Source: Chloroflexota bacterium
GTDB taxonomy: Bacteria > Chloroflexota > Anaerolineae > J102
Reading direction: 5' to 3'
Length of the DNA stretch: 50,194 nucleotides
NCBI GenBank assembly: GCA_029782215.1
Contig: JAKOVD010000039.1
Span: 1-50,194 of the forward strand
Shown: in pieces, positions 7,362 through 15,467 of the stretch
Numbering within the stretch: position 1 is the stretch's first letter
How the letters are laid out: each line of letters starts with the position of its first letter
Notes under the pieces: model-generated
What the model saw: the letters and a program-made list of their open reading frames with translations, nothing else
What the model was told of the DNA's origin: nothing
Database searches by the model: none
Made by a program: the position numbers and the translations under genes

Positions 7362-7844
7362 ATGTGTAGCCTTCAGCATGGCGAGACTGGTGACTTGCCC
7401 GATGGCACCAAGTGGAGCGTTCAGTTATGTCTCCCGGGCGATGATCAATGGACCGCACTGCACGAGCTAGTAGACGGGCTGCGCACCAATGGCTACTGGC
7501 TCAAGCTTGCCTTCTCAAGTGAAGAGAGGCTGGTCGAGACGAGACAGCATCTCTATGCCTATGCCAAACGCAAGAAAAACGGCGATTGGAAAGCCAAAAC
7601 CAAGACCATCGAACGCGACCTGTACTTTCGGAAGACAGACCGGGATCAACCCAGGCCGCAGTCTCGGTGGGCAGCACTTGACGAGCAACTCCAGCTAATG
7701 CAACCAGGTGAGGTAATCCAGGAGACCTATCAATCCGAAGAGGATGTAAAGAAAGCCCAAGCGCACGTTGGACACGTGCGCGCAAGAGAAGGCTGGAAAC
7801 TCAAGACCAAGATTGATGGTCTCGTTCTCACGATTCGAAAGTAA
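7362..7844 (+). CDS. Hypothetical protein, foreign-looking composition
   Basis: A 160-residue hydrophilic protein (MCSLQHGETGDLPDGTKWSV at the start) with a Lys-rich middle (YAKRKKNGDWKAKTKTIERD) and a basic C-terminus (KTKIDGLVLTIRK). No family recognised. Its codons use far more A and T at third positions than the surrounding BMC genes, and it sits between the MBL and BMC-P genes with flanking gaps of 88 and 72 bases, unlike the tight spacing elsewhere. This suggests later insertion into the locus. A TTG at 7356 is an alternative start. It has neither membrane span nor signal peptide. Confidence 0.6.
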   Translation: MCSLQHGETGDLPDGTKWSVQLCLPGDDQWTALHELVDGLRTNGYWLKLAFSSEERLVETRQHLYAYAKRKKNGDWKAKTKTIERDLYFRKTDRDQPRPQSRWAALDEQLQLMQPGEVIQETYQSEEDVKKAQAHVGHVRAREGWKLKTKIDGLVLTIRK

Positions 7845-7916
7845 TGCCTACTACGGCGAATGAAGACACCTTGATGCCATTCTCCTGGCAAATTACTGGA
7901 TAAGGAAGTCTGTCGT

Positions 7917-8210
7917 ATGCTCATCGGCAAAGTTGTGGGCACGCTCGTGTCCACCCGCAAAGACGAAAAACTCACCGGCCTGAAGTTCCTTGTCCTCAAG
8001 CCGGTCGACATCCAGGCCCAGGAGACGGGCAGCTACGTCGTCGCCATCGATGCCGTGGGCGCCGGCGTGGGCGAGTACGTGCTCTACGCCACCGGTTCCT
8101 CGGCGCGCCAGACCGTCGTCACCGACAAACGTCCCTGTGATGCGGTGATCATGGCCATCATCGACACCTGGGAAGTAGACGGCGACGAGAAGTACAGGAA
8201 GAACGCATGA
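7917..8210 (+). CDS. BMC vertex protein, pentameric type (BMC-P, EutN/CcmL family)
   Basis: Forms pentamers that cap the vertices of the polyhedral shell. The 97-residue product starts MLIGKVVGTLVSTRKDEKL and has the EutN/CcmL features GLKFLVLKPVD, the conserved AIDAVGAGVGEYVLYATGSS and a C-terminal AIIDTWEVDG. TAAGGAAG at 7901-7908 is a good ribosome binding site. Its stop overlaps the aldehyde dehydrogenase start by four bases (ATGA), so vertex protein and enzyme are coupled in translation. One BMC-P gene is the minimum for a closed shell. Confidence 0.95.
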   Translation: MLIGKVVGTLVSTRKDEKLTGLKFLVLKPVDIQAQETGSYVVAIDAVGAGVGEYVLYATGSSARQTVVTDKRPCDAVIMAIIDTWEVDGDEKYRKNA

Positions 8211-9718
8211 GCAGCCTGTCGGACGAACAGATCGAAGCGATCACCCGCCGCGTGCTCGAGGAAATCGGGCGCCGCGAGGGCAGTTCGGGCGGTCAGGCGC
8301 CGCGGGCCCCTGGCGGCCCCGCCGGCGGTCCGCCCCCTCACCTGTCGCACGTGGGCCGCAGCGGCCGTGAAACGGCCGAGCCGGGCGGCGCCGGCCGGCA
8401 CGGCGTTTATCCCGACATCGATGCCGCCGTGGCCGCCGCCCGCCGGGCCTTCGTCGCCCTGAACGAGATGACCCTGGCCAAGCGCAAGGACATCGTGGCG
8501 GCCATGCGCGCCGTCTCGCTGGCCAACGCCGAGCTGTGGGGCGCCATGGCGCAGGAGGAAACGGGGCTGGGCCGGGCCGCCGACAAGACCAAGAAGAACC
8601 TGTTGGTCGCCGATAAGACCCCCGGGCCCGAGCTCCTGGAGCCCGCGGCCTGGACCGGCGACCGCGGCCTGACCCTGGTCGAGTGGGCGCCCTACGGCGT
8701 CGTTGCCGCCATCACGCCCAGCACCAACCCCACCTCCACCATCATCAACAACAGCATCAGCATGCTGTCCGCCGGCAACGCCGCCGTCTTCAACGTCCAC
8801 CCCGGCGCCAAACGCGTCAGCAACGTGGTCATCCAGGAGCTGAACTGCGCTATCGTTGGCGCCGGCGGCCCGCCCGACCTGCTGACGGCGCCGGCCGAGC
8901 CCACCATCGAGAGCGCCCAGGCCCTGATGCGACATCCCGGCGTGCGGCTGCTGCTGGTAACGGGCGGGCCGGCCGTGGTGCGGGAGGCCATGCGCAGCGG
9001 CAAGCGCGCCATCTGCGCCGGACCGGGCAACCCGCCGGTGGTCGTGGATGAGACCGCCGACATCGACAAGGCCGGCCACGACATCGTCTTCGGCGCCGCT
9101 TTCGACAACAACGTCATTTGCGTCGACGAGAAAGAGTGCTTCGTCGTCGACCGTGTGGCCGACGCCCTCAAACAGGCCATGCTGGCCAACGGCGCCGTCG
9201 AGGTGCCTCGCCACCGCCTGACCGCCCTGGAAAAGGTCATCTTCGGCGAGATGAAAGGCCCACGCCAGCCCGCCGTCACCAACAAGCAGTGGGTGGGCAA
9301 GAACGCCGGGCTGATCCTGCGCGAGATCGGCATCCAGGCGCCCGACGCTCGTTTGGCCCTGGTGGAGGTTCCCATCGACCATCCCCTGGTCTGGACCGAG
9401 CAGCTCATGCCGGTGTTCCCACTGGCGCGCGTCCGCTCCGCCGCTGAAGGCATCGACCTGGCCGTCGAAGCCGAGCACGGCTTCGGGCACACCGCCTCCA
9501 TGTTCTCGCGCAACATCGATCATCTCTCCGACATGGCGCGGCGCATCAACTGCTCGATCTTCGTCAAGAACGGCCCCAACGTGGCGGGCCTGGGTTTCGG
9601 CGGCGAGGGCTACACCTCCTTCTCCATCGCCAGTCCCACCGGCGAAGGCCTGACCAACGCCATCAGCTTCAGCCGGCCCCGCCGCTGCATCCTCGTCGAC
9701 CACTTCCGGATTGTTTAG
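8207..9718 (+). CDS. CoA-acylating aldehyde dehydrogenase (BMC cargo)
   Basis: PduP/EutE-type enzyme oxidising an aldehyde with NAD and CoA to acyl-CoA; with DeoC upstream, acetaldehyde to acetyl-CoA is the likely reaction. Residues 1-22 (LSDEQIEAITRRVLEEIGRR) form an encapsulation helix, followed by a Gly/Pro linker to about residue 65. The dehydrogenase core includes PYGVVAAITPSTNPTSTIIN, GPGNPPVVVDETAD, and the catalytic Cys in NNVICVDEKE (residue 305). Length (503) fits cargo aldehyde dehydrogenases with a targeting extension. It overlaps the BMC-P stop codon. No phosphotransacetylase or alcohol dehydrogenase accompanies it, so NADH and CoA recycling must rely on other loci or on pores. 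Confidence 0.95.
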   Translation: MSSLSDEQIEAITRRVLEEIGRREGSSGGQAPRAPGGPAGGPPPHLSHVGRSGRETAEPGGAGRHGVYPDIDAAVAAARRAFVALNEMTLAKRKDIVAAMRAVSLANAELWGAMAQEETGLGRAADKTKKNLLVADKTPGPELLEPAAWTGDRGLTLVEWAPYGVVAAITPSTNPTSTIINNSISMLSAGNAAVFNVHPGAKRVSNVVIQELNCAIVGAGGPPDLLTAPAEPTIESAQALMRHPGVRLLLVTGGPAVVREAMRSGKRAICAGPGNPPVVVDETADIDKAGHDIVFGAAFDNNVICVDEKECFVVDRVADALKQAMLANGAVEVPRHRLTALEKVIFGEMKGPRQPAVTNKQWVGKNAGLILREIGIQAPDARLALVEVPIDHPLVWTEQLMPVFPLARVRSAAEGIDLAVEAEHGFGHTASMFSRNIDHLSDMARRINCSIFVKNGPNVAGLGFGGEGYTSFSIASPTGEGLTNAISFSRPRRCILVDHFRIV

Positions 9719-9783
9719 AATTTCGGATTGCGGATTTCTCAATCCGCCTTTCGCAATTCCCATTTCGCATTTCGCAATTCCCC
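9719..9783. repeat. Intergenic TTTCGCAATTC-type repeat
   Basis: The gap between the aldehyde dehydrogenase and the second BMC-T gene is made of repeated short words: GGATTGCGGATTT, CGCAATTCCCATTTCGC and ATTTCGCAATTCCCC. It is AT-richer than its surroundings. It looks like a dispersed repeat inserted in the operon rather than a regulatory region. Confidence 0.5.
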
Positions 9784-10374
9784 ATGTCCTTCCCTGCCCT
9801 TGCCCTCCTTGAGTTCGACAGCGTCGCCGCCGGCATCGTCGCCGCCGACGCCATGGTCAAGGCCGCGCCCGTGGACCGCATCGCCGCCGGCACCGTCCAA
9901 CCCGGACGCTACCTGGTGGCGGTCATGGGTCAGGTGGCCCCGGTCGAAGAGGCGGTCAAGGCCGCCAACGGGGTGGGCGGCGGCAGCCTGCGCAGCCAGA
10001 TCACCCTGCCCAACATCCACCCCCAGGTGTACGCCGCCCTGACCGGGGCGCGGACGACCAGCCCAATCGACGCCCTGGGCATCGTGGAAACGGCGACCGC
10101 CCCTGCCGCCATTGCCGCCGCGGACGCCGGGATAAAGGGCGCCCAGGTGGAGCTGCTCGAGGTGCGCCTGTCCGACGGTCTCCACGGCAAGGGACTGGTC
10201 TTTTTTGACGGCGAGGTCCATGACGTCGAGGCCGCCGTCGACTTGGGAACGGCGGCGCTGCCCACCGGTGAGCTGGTTGAGGCCCGTATCATCGCCCGGC
10301 TTCATCCTGAGGTGGCCGCCAACCTGCTGGCCGCCACCCACTTTCGCGAGATCATCCAGCCGGCGGCCCCTTAA
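9784..10374 (+). CDS. BMC shell protein, second tandem-domain trimer (BMC-T)
   Basis: Shell protein of 196 residues with two BMC domains: residues about 3-92 ([20 protein letters not shown] ... [13 protein letters not shown]) and about 98-190 ([20 protein letters not shown] ... [13 protein letters not shown]). It resembles, from memory, the single-layer trimer of the Haliangium shell (Hoch_5812), unlike the stacked-type trimer at 5013. Together the two would give facets with different pores. It follows the intergenic repeat and is the last recognisable BMC gene; the glycosidase-like lipoprotein starts 77 bases later. Confidence 0.9.
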   Translation: MSFPALALLEFDSVAAGIVAADAMVKAAPVDRIAAGTVQPGRYLVAVMGQVAPVEEAVKAANGVGGGSLRSQITLPNIHPQVYAALTGARTTSPIDALGIVETATAPAAIAAADAGIKGAQVELLEVRLSDGLHGKGLVFFDGEVHDVEAAVDLGTAALPTGELVEARIIARLHPEVAANLLAATHFREIIQPAAP

Positions 10375-10451
10375 TGCCACCTGAGCGACCCGGCGGGGAA
10401 TCCGGCGCACCAGGGGACCACGGCGCCGTCAGGGGTGGGACAACAAAAAAG

Positions 10452-11651
10452 ATGAGCAGGCGTAGATTCCTGGCGGCCGCCGGCGCCGCCGTGGCCTTGC
10501 TGCTCGAAGCCTGCGGCCGCGGGACGCCCGCGCCGACCCCCACGCCAACGCGCACCCCGTCCCCTACCGGCACGCCGGCGCCTGCGGCCACCGCCACGTC
10601 CTCGCCAACGCCGGCGCCGGCGGCGCCGACGCCCACAGACACCCCGGAACCGGCCACCCCGACGCCTGAGCCTACGGCCACTCCCACCCCCGAGCCGACG
10701 CCCTTTCCACCGGGGCCGCCCAGCAAGCTGGGGCTGTTCGTCAGCCGCAACGAGCCTGCGCTGATCGACCTGCTCCGCACCGGCGGCGTCGCCGCCGTCA
10801 AGACCCTGGAGTACGACGCCAACTGGGTGGCCGAGATCAAGGCCGCCTCGCCGCAAACCCTGGTGATCGCCCGCTACGCCGCCCTGCAGACGCCCGACCT
10901 GGGCAACTGGAACCCGGTCGAGGCGGCGCGGCAGTTCGTGGACCAACTGCTGCCCATCGCCACCGCTCCCGGCCGCAAGGAGCACATCGACGCCTGGGAG
11001 GCCTTCAACGAGCCCATCCCGGCCGACGCCAAGCAGATGGCGGCCCTGGCCGCCTTCGAGGCCGAACGCACCAGGCTCCTGGCCGCGGCCGGCATCCGCT
11101 CCTGTGTGGGCAATTTCAGCACCGGCCAGCCCGCCCTTGAGCTCTGGCCCGCCTTCTACCCCGCCCTGGAAGCGGTCAAGGCCCATGACGGCTACCTCGG
11201 CCTGCACGAATACTCGGCGCCCTACGTTTGGTACGCCAGCGGCCCGCACCAGATGACGGCGGGCAGCGACGAAGGGGACACGGGCTGGCTCACCCTGCGC
11301 TACCGCAAGGTCTACCGCCAGTACCTGCAGCCCGCCGGGCTGGCGGTCCCCCTCATCATCACCGAGACCGGCATCGACGGCCAGGTGGGCAACCGCCCCG
11401 GCCCGGCGGGCAAAGGCTGGAAGGATTTCGTCTCTTTCTGGCGGGGCGAAGGCAAGATCACGTCCACCGCCGAAGGCTTCTACATCGAGCAGCTAGCGTG
11501 GTACGACGGCGAGATCGCCATGGATGATTATGTCAAAGGAGCCACGATCTACGCCCTCGTGGCGCAGGACGGCTGGCAGTCCTTTGAGATCATCGGCCCC
11601 GCCGCCGCCATCCTCAAGCAGTACCTGAGCGTGCATCCCCGCCCCTCGTAG
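10452..11651 (+). CDS. Tat-type lipoprotein with glycoside-hydrolase (clan GH-A-like) domain
   Basis: Exported enzyme-like protein of 399 residues. The N-terminus [21 protein letters not shown] combines a twin-arginine signal with a lipobox-like Cys at residue 21. Residues 25-90 are a Pro/Thr-rich spacer. The rest looks like a TIM-barrel glycosidase: EAFNEP carries a candidate acid/base Glu (about 187) and IITETGID a candidate nucleophile Glu (about 305), in the order and context of clan GH-A. Substrate unknown. The ATG at 10452 is chosen because it begins the signal peptide; an ATG at 10374 would add 26 residues of unlikely sequence. It ends at a hairpin shared with the converging GNAT gene. 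Confidence 0.8.
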   Translation: MSRRRFLAAAGAAVALLLEACGRGTPAPTPTPTRTPSPTGTPAPAATATSSPTPAPAAPTPTDTPEPATPTPEPTATPTPEPTPFPPGPPSKLGLFVSRNEPALIDLLRTGGVAAVKTLEYDANWVAEIKAASPQTLVIARYAALQTPDLGNWNPVEAARQFVDQLLPIATAPGRKEHIDAWEAFNEPIPADAKQMAALAAFEAERTRLLAAAGIRSCVGNFSTGQPALELWPAFYPALEAVKAHDGYLGLHEYSAPYVWYASGPHQMTAGSDEGDTGWLTLRYRKVYRQYLQPAGLAVPLIITETGIDGQVGNRPGPAGKGWKDFVSFWRGEGKITSTAEGFYIEQLAWYDGEIAMDDYVKGATIYALVAQDGWQSFEIIGPAAAILKQYLSVHPRPS

Positions 11652-11697
11652 CAACGACTTCAGTCGTTCCTGCACTCGTAGTAACGACATTCAGCCG
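11647..11697. repeat. Short direct repeat with hairpin at a convergent gene end
   Basis: Two copies of TCGTAG-(C/T)AACGAC-(A)TTCAG-(T/C)CG lie at about 11647 and 11674. The first forms the hairpin AACGAC-TTCA-GTCGTT (11653-11668). It lies between the convergent glycosidase-like and GNAT genes and may end transcription on both strands, although no U-tract is present. The same words occur widely in some Chloroflexota genomes, by recollection. Confidence 0.45.
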
Positions 11698-12167
11698 CTT
11701 AGCCGCTCTCCCAGCGGCGCCGTGGCGCTCATCGCCAGCACCCGGAAGGGCTGGTGGCCAAGCCGGGATGCCACCGACGCCATGGTGTTGCCCAGCAGAT
11801 GCCAGAGGCGCAGCTTGCCCGGCAGGCCGGAACGGGCGGTGACCGCAAAGCCAAAGCGAGCGTAGTATCCCTCCAGGCTGTCCTGACAGAAGAGATAGAC
11901 GATGCCCTGCTCGCGGGCCATCAGCGCCCTCACCAGCGCCGCGCCAATGCCCTCCCCCTGGCGGCCCGGCGCCACCACCAGCGATGCCAGCTCGCGCACG
12001 GCGCCGCCGTGATGCCGCACCTGGCCCACGCCGATGACCTCTCCGGCCTCGTCTGCGACCAGGAAATGCTGCCACTTCAGGTCAAGAGGGTTGAGCCCGG
12101 CGCCCCGCACCATCGCCGTGATCGTCTTCTGGTCGGCCGCCGTCGCCGCGCGCAGTCGGTAGCTCAT
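11691..12167 (-). CDS. GNAT-family N-acetyltransferase
   Basis: Acetyl-CoA-dependent acyltransferase of 158 residues. It has the GNAT order: RLRAATAADQKTITAMVRGA (beta1-alpha1), LASLVVAPGRQGEGIGAALV with the acetyl-CoA-binding R/Q-x-x-G-x-G/A loop, and YYARFGFAV, the usual Tyr near the C-terminal part. The ATG at 12167 is preferred to an upstream in-frame start because the fold begins at once. It lies 38 bases downstream of the wax-synthase-like gene on the same strand and may share its transcript. Substrate not predictable. Confidence 0.85.
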   Translation of the reverse strand: MSYRLRAATAADQKTITAMVRGAGLNPLDLKWQHFLVADEAGEVIGVGQVRHHGGAVRELASLVVAPGRQGEGIGAALVRALMAREQGIVYLFCQDSLEGYYARFGFAVTARSGLPGKLRLWHLLGNTMASVASRLGHQPFRVLAMSATAPLGERLSG

Positions 12168-12205
12168 CGCATTCGTCCGTTGGATCGCAAGCGGGGACGG
12201 CGCTG

Positions 12206-13771
12206 CTAGAGGCGCTGCATGTCCTCGCTGTCGGCGACGATGCGGGCGTGGACGTGGCAGTAGGCGGACCCTGCCAGGGTGCGGTTCTTGCACTGCTCCC
12301 CCGCCTTGGTCATCGCCCGGCAGCGGCCGTGTTCGTCGCCGTTGTCAAGGCTGACCGGCCCCTTGTAGGCGCTGGCCTCGACCTGCGCCACCGTTTGCCT
12401 GAGCGTTTCGAGCTCCTCGTAGATGCCGGCGACGATGTTCTCCGGATCCGGCGCCAGCCCGGCATCGGTGATCACGCCGATCATGACCGAACCGGCATAG
12501 CTCAGGATGCTGACGCCCAGGCCCATGCGGCCCGACTGCGGCACCCAGAACATCAGGTTCTCGATGCACTGGCCGGCAAAATAGAGCTTCTGCCGCGGTC
12601 CCGGCACGTTGGTCAGCACCAGCGAGGTCTTGGCGGCAAAGAACTCGATGCCCAGTCCTTCCACCTCTTCCGGCGCCAGTCCCATCGTCTGCAGAATCCC
12701 AAACGCCACCATCGCCTCCGGCGAGTTCTTCAGATCGTCCATCCGCTGCTTCATCACCAGGAACCGCTCCATCGGGTCCTCGATGCCCACAGGCAGCGCC
12801 GGAACCACCAGGCCAAAGTGGTTGCCCAACTTCTTCGCCTCTTCCGGCGAGCGCAGATTGACCGGCACCATGGCGCGGATGTCGATGCCCTCGATGTCGT
12901 CGCCGCGGCTGAGCAGATAGCGCCGCAGACCGCCGGCGACGATGGCCATCAGCGCATCATTGACGGTGCCGTCGAAGGTCTTGCCCAGCGTCTTGATCTC
13001 CTCCAACGAGAAGGGCTCGGTCCAGGCCGTGCGCTTGGCGACGCCCAGGCTGCCCTTGAACGCGGTCTTGGGATCGGGCGGGAGCAGCACAAGGCGGGCC
13101 AGGCTGCCGGCATAGGCGGCCGCTTCCCTGCCCAGGTCCATGACCTGGGTGGGATGGGTGAGCAGGTCCACACTCCCGCCCACAACGGTCCCTGCGATCT
13201 GCCGGCTCGCCGAGAGAGCCGACTGTGCGGGCCGGAAGAGCCTGCCCACGCCCAGGCCGTGACGGCGCCGGGACGTCGCCTCGGCGGCCGTTGGCCACGG
13301 CGCATCGGCGCTGTCGTCGCACAGCGACAGCATCACCTGCATGAGGGCGATGCCATCGGCGACGGTGTGGTGCAGCCTGGCGAACAGCAGGCAGCCCCCC
13401 TGGTAGTTCTCGATGATATGAAACTGCCAGAGCGGCTTGCTGAAGTCCAGCGGCGTGCTGGCCAGGTGATTGATCACCATCTTCAGCGTCGCTTCGTCGC
13501 CGGGGGCGGGCAGGGCGATGTGGTGCAGATGGGCGTCCAGGTCGAAGTGCGGATCGTCCTCCCAGGCCGGCGGCCGCATGGGCAGGCGCGGCTCGACCAC
13601 GCGCTGGCGAAAGCGACGAAAGGCCAGCATGCGGTGTTCGAGCGTATCCCGCACCCGGGCGACATCCAGCGGGGCATTGAACTGGAAGAACCCGTTGATC
13701 ATCATCAGGTTGGTGGGGACTTCCATGTGCAGCCAGGCCGAATCGACCCTGGACATATTGTGTCTGCTCAT
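12206..13771 (-). CDS. Wax ester synthase/diacylglycerol acyltransferase with C-terminal Cys motif
   Basis: WS/DGAT-family O-acyltransferase making neutral storage lipids from acyl-CoA and alcohols or diacylglycerol, membrane-associated. The catalytic HHxxxDG motif is HHTVADG at residues 134-140, with the family's PLWQFHIIENYQGG before it and ATVNDAL-like DGTVNDALMAIVAGGLRRYL after it. MPVNLRSPEE and the NVPGP motif are also present. The core ends near residue 475. A C-terminal tail then carries C-x8-C-x10-C-x-x-H spacing (CRAMTKAGEQCKNRTLAGSA, then YCHVH), a zinc-finger-like module not part of usual WS/DGATs. The fad operon elsewhere in the window handles the same acyl-CoA pool. Confidence 0.9.
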   Translation of the reverse strand: MSRHNMSRVDSAWLHMEVPTNLMMINGFFQFNAPLDVARVRDTLEHRMLAFRRFRQRVVEPRLPMRPPAWEDDPHFDLDAHLHHIALPAPGDEATLKMVINHLASTPLDFSKPLWQFHIIENYQGGCLLFARLHHTVADGIALMQVMLSLCDDSADAPWPTAAEATSRRRHGLGVGRLFRPAQSALSASRQIAGTVVGGSVDLLTHPTQVMDLGREAAAYAGSLARLVLLPPDPKTAFKGSLGVAKRTAWTEPFSLEEIKTLGKTFDGTVNDALMAIVAGGLRRYLLSRGDDIEGIDIRAMVPVNLRSPEEAKKLGNHFGLVVPALPVGIEDPMERFLVMKQRMDDLKNSPEAMVAFGILQTMGLAPEEVEGLGIEFFAAKTSLVLTNVPGPRQKLYFAGQCIENLMFWVPQSGRMGLGVSILSYAGSVMIGVITDAGLAPDPENIVAGIYEELETLRQTVAQVEASAYKGPVSLDNGDEHGRCRAMTKAGEQCKNRTLAGSAYCHVHARIVADSEDMQRL

Positions 13772-13904
13772 CCGGCGCCTCCATCATGTGAACCAGGTTG
13801 ACGATAACACAAGTGTATCACAAGACCGGGCCTTTGCGCCGTCTGTCGTGGCCACGCAGAATCATGCGACGGCAAACCGCGCGGACCGGAGGGCCGCAGC
13901 CGAG

Positions 13905-14723
13905 TCAGGAACCAGCAGGTTCAGGCCCGAACAGCAGCGTGTCAAGGCCGCGCACCAGCCCGTTCACGCTCATCACCCGTCCTGCCGCCAGGAGGGTGCC
14001 GGCCACATAGGGTTCCGCCCCTGACCCCGCCTCATGCCGGATCACCAGCCGCTCATCGGGCAGGCCAAACAGGGTCTCAAACGCCAGCACGTAGCCGGGC
14101 AGCCGGATCGAGTGCACCTGCGCGCCGGCAACCTGGGCGCCGCGCGCCTCGCGCGGGCCGAGGGTCTTTTCAACCGGCCACACGATCTCGTTCTGCCGGA
14201 CCGCCCCCAGCGCTTCCGCCAGCTCGCGCGTCGTGCCGCTGGGCGCATCGGGCTTGTCGGCCTGGGCGTAGTCGATGATCTCCCAGGAGGGCAGGCAGCG
14301 GGCGGCAAGCAGGGCGCAGTGCTTGGCAAGCGCCGCCGTGATCGAGAAGTTGCCCGCGGCGATGACGCCCAGCCGCCGCGCCATCGCCGCCCGTTCAATC
14401 TCGACATAGTCAGCCGCGGTCATGCCGGAGGTGCCGACCACCACCCGCACGCCCCGGTCGAGCGCAGCCAGCGTGCGCTCCTTCACCGAGTCCGCCCTGG
14501 TATAGTCGATCAGGACGTCGGGCAACGTTTGCAGCGCCTCCTCCAGTGTGGCCGCGATCGTGACGCCCGCGGCCGGCAGACCCACGGCCGCCCCGGCATC
14601 CTGGCCGGCGCTCCGTCGCGCCAACGCACCCACGAGCTCGAACTTATCCGACGCCAGCACGGCGCGGACCACGGCAGACCCCGTCCAGCCCGTGGACCCT
14701 GCAACACAGACCCGAATGGCCAT
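13905..14723 (-). CDS. dapB: Dihydrodipicolinate-reductase-family protein (DapB-like)
   Basis: NAD(P)H-dependent reductase of the DapB family, which in lysine and cell-wall synthesis reduces 4-hydroxy-tetrahydrodipicolinate. The 272-residue product has the dinucleotide motif VCVAGSTGWTGSAV, the VGTSGM loop, GNFSITAAL and the substrate-binding KPDAPSGTT (residues 157-165). The catalytic His pair expected five residues before this (H-H-R-H-K in E. coli) is replaced by Ala-Gln (153-154), while the active-site Lys (157) remains. GGAGGAG precedes the ATG at 14723. The family is clear, but the missing His suggests a divergent subfamily or another substrate; 'dapB' is therefore provisional. Confidence 0.8.
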   Translation of the reverse strand: MAIRVCVAGSTGWTGSAVVRAVLASDKFELVGALARRSAGQDAGAAVGLPAAGVTIAATLEEALQTLPDVLIDYTRADSVKERTLAALDRGVRVVVGTSGMTAADYVEIERAAMARRLGVIAAGNFSITAALAKHCALLAARCLPSWEIIDYAQADKPDAPSGTTRELAEALGAVRQNEIVWPVEKTLGPREARGAQVAGAQVHSIRLPGYVLAFETLFGLPDERLVIRHEAGSGAEPYVAGTLLAAGRVMSVNGLVRGLDTLLFGPEPAGS

Positions 14724-14770
14724 CGAAAGCTCCTCCTGAAAAGGTGACCTGCGAAAGCACAGGCGGCAGG

Positions 14771-14800
14771 AGCGTAGCATAACGAGCGCACGATCCTCAA
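14771..14800 (-). promoter_or_regulatory. Possible promoter of the dapB-like gene
   Basis: On the minus strand TTGAGG (14795-14800) and TACGCT (14771-14776) are 18 bases apart, about 50 bases before the start codon. The fit to consensus is moderate. Confidence 0.4.
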
Positions 14801-14939
14801 CATGCCCAACGGTCCCGCCCGGCCCTGCACTGTCCTTTCGGCCCAGGCCTCCGCGAGACGGCACGAGTATCTCGCCGTTGGGCCATGCGCGCAGCCGCCT
14901 CCTGGAGGTCTCTTCCTGCACCGTTATCACACCAACAGG

Positions 14940-14992
14940 TTGACAAAGCCTCGCCATCGGTGCTACCCTGCCGAAGCTGCAAATCATTCGCA
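14940..14992 (+). promoter_or_regulatory. Promoter and candidate Fur-type operator of the regulator gene
   Basis: TTGACA at 14940-14945 and TACCCT at 14964-14969 (18-base spacer) form the promoter. Right at the predicted start of transcription lies TGCAAATCATTCGCA (14978-14992), an inverted repeat TGCAAA-TCA-TTCGCA with one mismatch. Its position suits autorepression by the encoded Fur-family protein. No second copy was found before fbpA. Confidence 0.6.
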
Positions 14993-15005
14993 AAAAGCTC
15001 CACCC

Positions 15006-15467
15006 ATGTCCACAAACCCACCCCTGACCCCAGAAGACAGGCTGCGCGCCGCCGGACAGCGCGTCACCGGGCAGCGCGTCCTGCTCATCAGGCTCCTCGA
15101 CCAAAGCGAGCGGCATCTCGACGCCGAAGCGCTGTACGAGCGCGCCCGGCTGGAGATGCCGGACATCAACCTGTCCACCGTTTACCGGACGCTGGCGGTG
15201 CTCAAGGACGCCGGACTGGTCGAGCAGCGCTACTTCGCCCGCGACCATAGCCGCGAGTTCTACGAGGCCACCGGCGCCCTGGAACACTACCACTTCACCT
15301 GCCTGAACTGCGGTCGGGTGGTCGAGTTCTCCACACCCCTGGTGTCCCAGGTCCGGGCCGAGCTGCAGGCGCAGCACGGCGTGCGCGTGCGGCATGCCTG
15401 CATCTGCTTCGAGGGCACCTGCGCTGAGTGCGCCGCCAAGTCGCAGGGTGAGGCGGCAGCCGCCTAG
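15006..15467 (+). CDS. Fur-family metalloregulator
   Basis: Metal- or peroxide-sensing DNA-binding repressor, 153 residues. The N-terminal winged helix (RVTGQRVLLIRLLDQSERHL, then LDAEALYERARLEM and NLSTVYRTLAVLKDAGLVEQ) is typical. The dimerisation half has HYHFTCLNCGRVVEF with a C-x-x-C and a second pair CFEGTCAEC, giving the structural zinc site. The ORF extends upstream to 14802, but the ATG at 15006 begins the fold and lies after the promoter. A 9-bp hairpin (15456-15464 with 15472-15480) spans its stop codon. The iron transporter genes follow in the same direction, so it is most likely an iron-responsive member, though Zur or PerR cannot be excluded. Confidence 0.9.
   Translation: MSTNPPLTPEDRLRAAGQRVTGQRVLLIRLLDQSERHLDAEALYERARLEMPDINLSTVYRTLAVLKDAGLVEQRYFARDHSREFYEATGALEHYHFTCLNCGRVVEFSTPLVSQVRAELQAQHGVRVRHACICFEGTCAECAAKSQGEAAAA

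Noticed and set aside
10374..10451. Longer start for the glycosidase-like lipoprotein
   Set aside because: It would put 26 polar residues before the Tat signal, which must be near the N-terminus.
14802..15005. N-terminal extension of the Fur-family gene
   Set aside because: The promoter lies inside it, and the added residues look random; the winged-helix fold starts at 15006.
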